Shown piece after piece: positions 14,266 through 20,039 of a stretch of DNA of 20,039 bases. Origin of the DNA: Betaproteobacteria bacterium (GTDB lineage Bacteria; Pseudomonadota; Gammaproteobacteria; Burkholderiales; SG8-41); the NCBI GenBank assembly GCA_020028375.1, contig JAHZNX010000007.1:1-20039 (forward strand). The letters run 5' to 3'. The notes beneath the pieces were generated by a model, which made no database searches, had not been told where the DNA came from, and saw nothing but the letters and a program-made list of their open reading frames with translations. The position numbers and the translations under genes were made by a program. Position 1 is the first letter of the stretch. Each line of letters starts with the position of its first letter.

Positions 14266-15378
14266 ATGTATACCGGACTGATCGACAAGTACCGGGACCG
14301 CCTGCCGGTAGCGGCGGACACGCGCGCCGTCTCGCTCAACGAAGGCGCGACGCCGCTGATCGAGCTGAAAAACCTGCCGGCGCTGGTGCGCAAGAAAGTC
14401 AGCATCCACGCCAAGTTCGAGGGCGCGAATCCCACCGGCTCGTTCAAGGACCGCGGCATGACGATGGCCGTCACCCAGGCGGTCGAGGAGGGCGCGCGGG
14501 CGATCATCTGCGCGTCAACCGGCAATACCTCGGCGTCCGCCGCAGCCTACGCCGCGCGCGCCGGCATCGCCTGCTTCGTGCTGATCCCCGAAGGCAGGAT
14601 CGCGCTCGGCAAGCTCTCCCAGGCGATGATGCACGGCTCGGTCGTGATCCAGATCCGCGGCAATTTCGACGAGGGCATGCGGCTTACGCAGGAGCTCGCC
14701 GCGGCGTTGCCGGTCAAGATCGTAAACTCGATCAATCCCTACCGCATCCAGGGGCAGAAGACCGTTGCCTTCGAGGTGATCGAGGCGCTGGGGGACGCGC
14801 CCGACTACCACGCGCTGCCGGTGGGCAACGCCGGCAATATCACCGCGCACTGGATCGGCTACTCGGAAGCGGCCGGCGAGAGCACCCAGGCGCTCAGGGC
14901 GAGCGCGGGCATGCGCAAGTACCGGACGCCCAAGACCCTGGAACGCCGGCCGATCATGCTGGGCTACCAGGCCTCGGGCGCCGCGCCGATCGTGCGCGGC
15001 CGGCCGGTCGAGAACCCCGAAACCGTGGCCACGGCGATCCGCATCGGCAATCCGGTGTCGTGGCAGCAGGCGGTGGCAGCGGGGCGCGAATCCGGCGGCT
15101 GGTTCGCGGAGTGCACCGACGATGAGATCCTGCACGTGCAGAAAATGCTGGCGCAGGCCGAAGGCGTATTCTGCGAGCCGGCTTCCGCCATCGCGCTCGC
15201 CGGCGTGCTGAAGGACCTCGAGCTCGGAAAAATCGGCGAAGGCAGCAGCATCGTCTGCACGCTGACCGGGCACGGTCTGAAGGATCCCGATACCGCGATT
15301 GCGCAGAGCGCGAAGCCCATGACGGCGGACGCGGAGCTTAAGGCGATCGAGCGGGTGATCCGCGAGCGTCTGAAGTGA
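14266..15378 (+). CDS. thrC: Threonine synthase
   Basis: A 370-residue PLP enzyme converting O-phosphohomoserine to threonine. It has ANPTGSFKDRGM with Lys61 forming the Schiff base, the phosphate-binding STGNTSASAAAYAA (84-97), and SINPYRIQGQKTVAFE and PVGNAGNITAHW further on. The length is that of the short (class II) form. The start codon has no recognisable Shine-Dalgarno; the 30 nt before it are the right arm of an inverted repeat, so translation may depend on RNA structure or on coupling to hom. It completes alaC-hom-thrC. Confidence 0.96.
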   Translation: MYTGLIDKYRDRLPVAADTRAVSLNEGATPLIELKNLPALVRKKVSIHAKFEGANPTGSFKDRGMTMAVTQAVEEGARAIICASTGNTSASAAAYAARAGIACFVLIPEGRIALGKLSQAMMHGSVVIQIRGNFDEGMRLTQELAAALPVKIVNSINPYRIQGQKTVAFEVIEALGDAPDYHALPVGNAGNITAHWIGYSEAAGESTQALRASAGMRKYRTPKTLERRPIMLGYQASGAAPIVRGRPVENPETVATAIRIGNPVSWQQAVAAGRESGGWFAECTDDEILHVQKMLAQAEGVFCEPASAIALAGVLKDLELGKIGEGSSIVCTLTGHGLKDPDTAIAQSAKPMTADAELKAIERVIRERLK

Positions 15379-15422
15379 CGCAGTAGCGGTTTAAAGCTTC
15401 ACCGCAAAGGGTGCAGGAGGCA

Positions 15423-15451
15423 TTGAAAGACAATGACGCCCGGTGCACAAT
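15423..15451 (+). promoter_or_regulatory. Possible promoter of the 15521 gene
   Basis: TTGAAA (15423-15428, 5 of 6 matches to TTGACA) is followed after 17 bp by CACAAT (15446-15451, 4 of 6). An AGGAGG at 15415-15420 lies just upstream, but no convincing coding frame follows it. Transcription would start about 60 nt before the ATG at 15521. Confidence 0.35.
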
Positions 15452-15520
15452 GCCGGCGTATAAACAGCCGACCGATAGACTCCTTGGCTCGCTTCTCGTG
15501 CAGAGGCAGCATCCGCTCAC

Positions 15521-15913
15521 ATGGCAACGACAGAGCAAGAGATCGAAAGACGCATCGTGTTGCGCACCCGTGTGGCTGACGGTTACGACCTGACCCAGCT
15601 CGAGCTCAAGCGTTTGCAGCGCGTGTTCACCGATTGGTTTCCGGGAGCGGTATTCGATGACCTGACCCGTGACACGGTGCGAGTGGATGTCGTGGTGAAA
15701 AAAGGCCGTCTCAGCGGCCAAAGCGTATACAACGCATCCTTCGTGAATGCGGACGGGTCGGTGGCCAAGCAAACGGATTACGACGAGGACCGGATCACCG
15801 GGAAGGTCTGCGCGAGCTACGACCCGAGGCGAAGCGGGTATTTCGGCAAGAAGGAAGGCTTCGATTACCGCAACGTGTTCTATAAGATAAGGCCGACGAC
15901 GAAGACCCGTTAA
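15521..15913 (+). CDS. Small protein of unknown function
   Basis: A 130-residue, highly charged and probably soluble protein with no signal peptide, membrane helix or motif that can be named. Visible features are a charged N-terminal helix (TEQEIERRIVLRTRV), a YDLTQLELKRLQRVF segment and alternating strands (TVRVDVVVKKGRL). The C-terminal half is rich in Asp, Tyr and Lys (for example YDEDRITGKVCASYDPRR), with one Cys. Codon use is less GC-biased than in neighbouring genes. It starts at an ATG with only a poor Shine-Dalgarno. It stands alone between thrC and nadC, flanked by repeats, and may be a recent arrival. It is possibly a stand-alone accessory gene; no function is proposed. Confidence 0.55.
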   Translation: MATTEQEIERRIVLRTRVADGYDLTQLELKRLQRVFTDWFPGAVFDDLTRDTVRVDVVVKKGRLSGQSVYNASFVNADGSVAKQTDYDEDRITGKVCASYDPRRSGYFGKKEGFDYRNVFYKIRPTTKTR

Positions 15914-15920
15914 ATCCGGA

Positions 15921-15952
15921 CGCTCCGCGCCGGTTTGGCGCGCGCCGGAGCG
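15921..15952. repeat. GC-rich inverted repeat after the 15521 gene
   Basis: CGCTCCG (15921-15927) pairs perfectly with CGGAGCG (15946-15952); inside, CGCC (15928-15931) can pair with GGCG (15937-15940). It starts 8 nt after the stop codon. No T-run follows, so termination is possible but not shown. Confidence 0.4.
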
Positions 15953-15961
15953 CGGAGCAGG

Positions 15962-16135
15962 GATCGGCGCAACGTGGAGCAGGGGCCCGCTTGCGGGATG
16001 CGACCGTGGAGCCGATCGAGGGCGCGTCGTTTCAATGCCGATCTCACGCGCGTCTCCGGGGTCAGATCCCCAAATGGGGCCCCTCTTCCGCCCGTCGACG
16101 CGCCCCATTCATGGGGATGCGACCGTGGAGGCGCG
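15962..16135. repeat. Two copies of a structured repeat with a conserved 14-nt tail
   Basis: Each copy has a small hairpin followed by the same ATGCGACCGTGGAG. Copy 1: CCCGC/GCGGG around TT (15986-15997), tail 15998-16011. Copy 2: CCCCAT/ATGGGG around TC (16103-16116), tail 16117-16130. Each copy is also bounded by an inverted repeat whose right arm begins at the last G of the tail: GATCGGC/GCCGATC for copy 1 (15962-15968, 16011-16017) and CGCGCC/GGCGCG for copy 2 (16099-16104, 16130-16135). Stem sequences differ between copies while pairing is kept. Confidence 0.55.
16058..16083. repeat. REP-like palindromic motif with competing stems
   Basis: GGGG-TCAGAT-CCCC (16058-16071) overlaps CCCC-AAAT-GGGG (16068-16079), which overlaps GGGGCCCC (16076-16083). 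GGGGTCAGAYCCC-type sequences occur as dispersed intergenic palindromes in betaproteobacteria (recalled, not checked). It lies between the two structured-repeat copies in a 325-bp stretch that has no gene. Confidence 0.4.
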
Positions 16136-16238
16136 CAAGCGGCCGGCGCGATATCGTTTAATACTTGCCGTCAGTGATGTAGAGGCCGCTCGTGTACGAA
16201 CGGACGCGACCGCCGCCGTTCAACACGCGGTGAGAGCT

Positions 16239-17069
16239 TCACTCAAACCGCATCGAGAAATCCACCGCCATCACGTCCTTGGTGAGCGCGCCGACCGAGA
16301 TGCGGTGCACGCCGGTCTCGGCGATGGCGCGGACGTTGTCCAGGGTGATGCCGCCGGAAGCCTCCAGCTCGGCGCGCTCGCCGGCGATACTCACTGCTTC
16401 GCGCATCCGGGCGATGTCCATGTTGTCGAGCAGGATCATGGTGGCGCCGGCATCCAGGGCTTCCCGCAATTGGTCGAGGTTCTCGACCTCGACCTGGATC
16501 CAGTCCCCTGTGCGCTCGAGCTTGCGTGCCCGCGTAACGGCCTGCCGGACTCCGCCGGCCGCGGCGACGTGATTTTCCTTGATCAACATGGCGTCGTAGA
16601 GTCCCATGCGGTGATTGGATCCGCCGCCGACCCGAACGGCGTACTTCTGGGCGAGACGCAGCCCCGGCAGCGTCTTGCGGGTATCGACGATCTTTGCCCG
16701 CGTGCCCGCGATTTCGTCCACGTAGCGCCGTGTAATGGTTGCAACCCCGGACAGCATCTGCAGGAAATTGAGCGCCACACGCTCGGCTGCGAGCAAGGCG
16801 CGCGCCTCGCCCCGGACCGAGCAGACGCGTGCGCCGGCGGCGACGCTCGTGCCCTCCGGCGCATTCCACGCGATTTCCACCGCGGGATCGAGCTGGCGCA
16901 GGGTGGCTTCGAACCACGGCTGCCCGCAGAGGACCGCGCGCTGGCGGCACAGCACGGCTGCGCGTACCCGCTTGCCGGAGGGGATCAGGGGCGCGGTGAG
17001 ATCCCCCCCGCCCACGTCCTCGGCCAGCGCGGCACGCACGTTGCGCTCGATCTCGGATGTCAAGTCCAA
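16239..17069 (-). CDS. nadC: Nicotinate-nucleotide pyrophosphorylase (carboxylating)
   Basis: A 276-residue quinolinate phosphoribosyltransferase making nicotinate mononucleotide in NAD synthesis. Visible blocks are DTRKTLPGLRLAQKYAV (129-145), GGGSNHRMGLYDAMLIKENH (148-167), EVENLDQ (194-200), LLDNMD, SGGI and HRISVGALTK (255-264). The start is a TTG at 17069: an in-frame TAG lies four codons upstream and no ATG occurs before the core domain, so TTG is the only start giving the full N-terminal domain (a GTG at codon 11 is the alternative). No good Shine-Dalgarno is visible. It is divergent from the glutamate-synthase-like gene, 61 bp away. Confidence 0.94.
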   Translation of the reverse strand: MDLTSEIERNVRAALAEDVGGGDLTAPLIPSGKRVRAAVLCRQRAVLCGQPWFEATLRQLDPAVEIAWNAPEGTSVAAGARVCSVRGEARALLAAERVALNFLQMLSGVATITRRYVDEIAGTRAKIVDTRKTLPGLRLAQKYAVRVGGGSNHRMGLYDAMLIKENHVAAAGGVRQAVTRARKLERTGDWIQVEVENLDQLREALDAGATMILLDNMDIARMREAVSIAGERAELEASGGITLDNVRAIAETGVHRISVGALTKDVMAVDFSMRFE

Positions 17070-17085
17070 CGGATTGATCTATAGT
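17057..17085 (+). promoter_or_regulatory. Predicted promoter of the glutamate-synthase-family gene
   Basis: ATGTCA (17057-17062, 4 of 6) and TATAGT (17080-17085, 5 of 6) are spaced 17 bp. The -35 lies inside the first codons of divergent nadC. A leader of about 39 nt with GGGGA at about 17119-17123 precedes the ATG at 17131. On the other strand TAGAAT (17111-17106) could be the nadC -10, but no -35 matches it. Confidence 0.45.
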
Positions 17086-17130
17086 TGCCGGGGAACCGTG
17101 CGGCGATTCTAGCGCATCGGGGGAACCGCG

Positions 17131-18687
17131 ATGGACGGCATGCTGAGCGTACTGTCTTACGGCATCGGCACGATAATCGGAATCGTGCTGATCGGCGGGC
17201 TGATCGTCCTCATCATCCACGATGTCACCCAGAAGAAGCACACGGTGCTGCGCAATTTCCCGGTCGTCGGCCGGCTGCGCTTCTTCCTCGAGAATCTCGG
17301 CGAGTACTTCAGGCAGTATTTTTTCGCGGGCGACCGCGCCGAGCTGCCGTTCAACCGCGCGACGCGCAGCTTCGTCTACCGCCTCGCCAAGGGCGAAGGC
17401 AGCATCATCGGCTTCGGCTCGACCAACGACCTGCGCGAGCCGGGCTCGATCATCTTCGTCAACCATCCGTTCCCGGTGCTGGAGGAGGACCGCCTGCCGA
17501 CGCCGTCGCTTCTCATCGGGGAGGGCTACTGCCGGCATCCGTTCGAGGCGCGGTCCCTCGTCAATATCAGCGGCATGAGCTTCGGCGCGATCTCGGCGCC
17601 GGCGGTGCGCGCGCTGTCGCGCGGAGCGAAGGAGGCGGGCTGCTGGCTGGGTACCGGCGAGGGCGGCCTGGCGCCCCATCATCTCGAAGGCGGGTGCGAC
17701 ATCGTCATGCAGATGGGCACGGCCAAGTACGGCATGCGCAACCTCGACGGGAGATTTTCCCCGGAAAAGGCGAAAGAGCTGGCGCAGGTGGTGAAGGCGT
17801 TCGAGATCAAGCTTTCGCAGGGGGCGAAGCCAGGCAAGGGCGGCGTGCTGCCGGGAGCGAAGGTGACCGAGGAGATCTCGCGCATCCGCGGCATTCCGGC
17901 CGGAAGAGACTCGATCAGCCCGAACCGCCACTACGAAATCGCCAATATGGGCGAGCTGCTCGACAAGGTTGCCACCCTGCGCGAACTCACCGGCCGGCCG
18001 GTCGGCATCAAGACCGCGATCGGCGGCTGGGATTTCATCAACGAGCTGTGCGACACGGTCCTGCAGCGCGGGCAGGAGTTTGCGCCCGATTTCCTGCACA
18101 TCGACGGCGGCGAGGGTGGCAGCGGCGCGGCGCCCCAGACCCTGATGGATCACATGGCACTGCCGATTGCCGAAGCGCTGCCGCGAGTGGTGGATTCGCT
18201 CCTGCAGTCGGATCTGAAGAAACGCATCCGCGTCGTGGCGGCCGGGAAGCTCGTAACCTCCGCGCGCGCGGCGTGGGCTTTGTGCGTGGGAGCCGATTTC
18301 GTTGTCACGGCGCGTGGCTTCATGTTCTCGCTGGGCTGCATCCAGGCGCTGCGCTGCCACACCAATACCTGCCCCACCGGCGTCACCACCCACAACAAGC
18401 GCCTGCAGCGCGGCCTGGCGGTGGAGGAGAAGTACCTGCGCGTGGCGAACTATGCGCGCAACATGAACGTGGAGATCGACATGATCGCGCACTCCTGCGG
18501 CTGTCGCCACGCGCGCGAGCTCAGGCGCGAGCACGTGCGCATCGTGCAGACCGCGAACCAGAGCATCGCGCTCAACATGCTCTATCCGTACCCCACGGTC
18601 GGCTCGCGCGCGGCCTCGCGCAAGGCCACCGCGGCGGCGAACGCCGTCGCCCCGCTCGGCGCTCAGGAGGCGGCGGCGACCTCGTAG
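17131..18687 (+). CDS. FMN-binding glutamate synthase family protein, membrane-anchored
   Basis: A 518-residue protein with an N-terminal membrane helix (about 9-30). The FMN-binding TIM-barrel domain of the glutamate synthase large subunit (GltB central domain) follows. It shows NISGMSFGAISAPAVRALSR (145-164), GTGEGGLAPHH (174-184), KPGKGGVLPGAKVTEEIS (233-250), HIDGGEGGSGAAP (323-335) and the 3Fe-4S-type cluster Cys403-x5-Cys409-x4-Cys414 (CIQALRCHTNTCPTG). It lacks the glutaminase and the C-terminal GXGXG domains, so it is not a complete GOGAT. Stand-alone members of this family are common and poorly characterised; ammonia or another amine-related flavin reaction is possible. The last 25 nt overlap the convergent TraB/GumN gene. 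Confidence 0.9.
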   Translation: MDGMLSVLSYGIGTIIGIVLIGGLIVLIIHDVTQKKHTVLRNFPVVGRLRFFLENLGEYFRQYFFAGDRAELPFNRATRSFVYRLAKGEGSIIGFGSTNDLREPGSIIFVNHPFPVLEEDRLPTPSLLIGEGYCRHPFEARSLVNISGMSFGAISAPAVRALSRGAKEAGCWLGTGEGGLAPHHLEGGCDIVMQMGTAKYGMRNLDGRFSPEKAKELAQVVKAFEIKLSQGAKPGKGGVLPGAKVTEEISRIRGIPAGRDSISPNRHYEIANMGELLDKVATLRELTGRPVGIKTAIGGWDFINELCDTVLQRGQEFAPDFLHIDGGEGGSGAAPQTLMDHMALPIAEALPRVVDSLLQSDLKKRIRVVAAGKLVTSARAAWALCVGADFVVTARGFMFSLGCIQALRCHTNTCPTGVTTHNKRLQRGLAVEEKYLRVANYARNMNVEIDMIAHSCGCRHARELRREHVRIVQTANQSIALNMLYPYPTVGSRAASRKATAAANAVAPLGAQEAAATS

Positions 18688-19499
18688 CCGTCGGACCGCA
18701 GCAGTTCGATGATGCGCGGGCAGTGCAGTATGCCCACGAGCGCCATGGCATTGCCGCGTTCGAGGTGCGGGCGCATGCGTTCGTGCAGGATAGGGTCGCG
18801 CCGGTCCAGAACCGATTCGCAATGGGTCGGGAATACCCGTGCCATTGCGGCGAGCGCCTCGAGCGACCCGGCGAGATAGTGGCGCACATACGCGCGCCGG
18901 TACTCCGTCCAGTCCACCGTTCCGAGGAAATCCAGTATCCGCGCGAGTGGCACTCCCTCGAGGGCAGCGATCTGCTCCTCGATGGATTCGAGAAAATGCA
19001 CGGGGCGGCCGAGATCGGAGGCGGCCCGCAGCGCGTCAAGGTCCGTCCGGTAGGTCCATCCATGCTCCCGCAGGTAGTGCGTCCAGATCCGGAAGAATCC
19101 CATCCACGGCTTGAGCCCCCGGATCTGCACGCACAGCTGCGATCCCGGGTCGCTTTCGAAAATCTCGTGGTAGAGGGGGTGCAGGCTGAAGGCCGGGGCC
19201 GGGGCCCCGAATTCGGAATTGATCTTGAGCACGGTCTCCGTGTCGAGTGCCTCGGCGAGGGTTTGGCCGGGTTCCTTTGCCGTGCCGCTCTCGACGACCC
19301 GTGTCATCGCCGCATCATCGAGCGGCCCCTCGAGCAGGACCGTCCCCACGCGGTTCACGTGCCCGCGCAGGGACCTCCGGAAGTGGTAAGGGAAGAAGTG
19401 CGCGGCGCCCGCGAGGTACGAGCTTTTTCCCGCTTTGCGAACCTCCCAGAGGGTCCGGAGGTCGCGCGCCCGTGTGAAGAGCGCGCTGACCCCGATCAT
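18663..19499 (-). CDS. TraB/GumN family protein
   Basis: A 278-residue protein from the ATG at 19499, preceded by a purine-rich GGGGCGGGG that follows the upstream stop. The frame is open further upstream, but there it is antisense-like to the transporter gene, so that part is rejected. Family marks are SSYLAGAAHFFPY near the N-terminus (the GxxH motif), TVLLEGP with a conserved Glu, RRDPILHERMRPHLERGNAM (233-252) and ALVGILHCPRIIELLRSDGY (253-272) with the second GxxH motif. TraB/GumN proteins share a metalloprotease-like fold related to Tiki proteins. No signal peptide is evident, so a cytoplasmic role is likelier here. It probably forms a two-gene unit with the upstream transporter. Confidence 0.82.
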   Translation of the reverse strand: MIGVSALFTRARDLRTLWEVRKAGKSSYLAGAAHFFPYHFRRSLRGHVNRVGTVLLEGPLDDAAMTRVVESGTAKEPGQTLAEALDTETVLKINSEFGAPAPAFSLHPLYHEIFESDPGSQLCVQIRGLKPWMGFFRIWTHYLREHGWTYRTDLDALRAASDLGRPVHFLESIEEQIAALEGVPLARILDFLGTVDWTEYRRAYVRHYLAGSLEALAAMARVFPTHCESVLDRRDPILHERMRPHLERGNAMALVGILHCPRIIELLRSDGYEVAAAS

Positions 19500-19507
19500 C
19501 CCCGCCC

Positions 19508-20039
19508 CTATTTTATGTCCGGCTGCGGGAAGATGATTCCGCCGAACAGCAGGTAGGCGAGCAGCAGCGTCCAGAAGACATTGATGGCCTGCGCTCCGAT
19601 GAACGCCAGCGCCGGCCGTCCCTGTCCCATGCTGGCGAGGTCCACGAAGCGCGTCTCCAGGCCGATGCAGATGAAGGCCATGGCGAACCACCAGACGCGC
19701 AACTCGCCCAACGCGCTGCGCGTTCCGCGCACCATGTCCTCGGGCAGCACGAACGAGAAAATGGCCGATGCCAGGATGAACCCCAGCACGAACTTGGGAA
19801 AGCGCTCCCAGATGATGCCCGCGCTCGGCTTCTGGCCGCTCGCCGCGCCCGCCTTGAGGGTCCACCAGATCGCGAGAATGAAGGCGGCCACGCCGATCAA
19901 GGCGTTCTGCGAGAACTTGACGATCACCCCGGTCTTCATCGCCGCGTCGCTGATGAGCGCTCCGGCGGCGACCACGGTGGCGCTCGTATCGAGGGTACCG
20001 CCGAGCCATGCGCCCGCCACGATGTCGGGGATGCCGAAG
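19508..20039 (-). CDS. YeiH-family putative sulfate exporter, C-terminal part
   Basis: The 5' end lies beyond the window; the frame is open from 20039 and ends at TAG 19508-19510, giving about 177 residues of a protein usually about 330-480 long. The conserved FGIPDIVAGAWLGGTLDTSA is followed by hydrophobic helices (NALIGVAAFILAIWW, KFVLGFILASAIFSFVLP, WWFAMAFICIGLETRF, AFIGAQAINVFWTLLLAYLL) in the order of YeiH/UPF0324 proteins. Some members are proposed to export sulfate or sulfite. The stop lies 8 nt before the TraB/GumN start, so the two are co-transcribed. Confidence 0.85.
   Translation of the reverse strand, partial: FGIPDIVAGAWLGGTLDTSATVVAAGALISDAAMKTGVIVKFSQNALIGVAAFILAIWWTLKAGAASGQKPSAGIIWERFPKFVLGFILASAIFSFVLPEDMVRGTRSALGELRVWWFAMAFICIGLETRFVDLASMGQGRPALAFIGAQAINVFWTLLLAYLLFGGIIFPQPDIK

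Noticed and set aside
12859..15378. Missing thrB between hom and thrC as a sign of a broken pathway
   Set aside because: In many betaproteobacteria homoserine kinase is encoded at another locus, so its absence here is ordinary.
15415..15470. AGGAGG followed by short ATG frame, possible leader peptide before the 15521 gene
   Set aside because: The frame runs on into the 15521 gene in another reading frame, with no attenuator-like codon run.
16243..18822. Very long open frame on the minus strand (859 codons)
   Set aside because: It spans nadC in a shifted frame and the opposite strand of the glutamate-synthase-like gene; it shows no domain and reflects the high GC content.
17085..19556. Very long open frame on the plus strand (823 codons)
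   Set aside because: It is a shifted-frame shadow of the glutamate-synthase-like gene that continues antisense to TraB/GumN; Arg/Gly-rich without motifs.
19500..20009. Upstream extension of the TraB/GumN frame
   Set aside because: It runs in a different frame through the YeiH-type transporter gene on the same strand and has the composition of an overlapping non-coding frame.

Overview
The window looks like chromosomal DNA of a GC-rich betaproteobacterium. This is inferred from the strong G/C third-position bias, from the gene orders surE-pcm-nlpD and Mth938-like/alaC-hom-thrC, and from the extended -10 promoters of the form TGC-TAYAAT. No insertion sequence, tRNA, rRNA, CRISPR array or prophage gene was found. 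All protein identities come from motifs read by eye, not from database searches.

Layout. 1-1012 (+): the C-terminal half of a nitrilase-superfamily amidohydrolase, then a cysteine-dioxygenase-like cupin with its own promoter. 1068-4323 (+): a tight four-gene MCE-type lipid-transport operon made of an ATPase-like subunit without any catalytic motif, an MlaD-like MCE protein, a TPR lipoprotein and an MlaE-like permease. No competent ATPase is encoded beside it. 4370-6779 (+): surE, pcm and nlpD; rpoS, which often follows nlpD, is absent. 6867-10766 (-): moxR, DUF58 and tgpA-type transglutaminase genes. 10855-11226: debris of two former genes, a GNAT acetyltransferase domain and a histone-deacetylase-family enzyme. 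11240-11608 (-): an Mth938/DUF498 protein, divergent from alaC-hom-thrC (+, 11681-15378), which makes alanine and threonine. 15521-15913 (+): an unrecognised small protein. 15914-16238: a gene-free stretch with structured repeats. 16239-17069 (-): nadC, divergent from a membrane-anchored FMN-binding glutamate-synthase-family protein (17131-18687, +), whose end overlaps the end of a convergent TraB/GumN protein. The window closes inside a YeiH-type transporter gene (-).

Two things go beyond ordinary annotation. First, the MCE operon carries an intact ATPase-like gene in which the Walker A, signature, Walker B and H-loop positions are all replaced. This suggests a pseudo-ATPase or scaffold subunit that depends on an ATPase encoded elsewhere. 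Second, three intergenic junctions (6786-6857, 8835-8862, 14171-14265) are built from 7-bp tandem units of unrelated sequence. Each contains inverted copies able to fold into hairpins. The one before thrC runs right up to the start codon, leaves no ribosome-binding site and can form two mutually exclusive hairpins. A further structured repeat, two copies with a conserved 14-nt tail and stems of different sequence, lies between the unrecognised gene and nadC.
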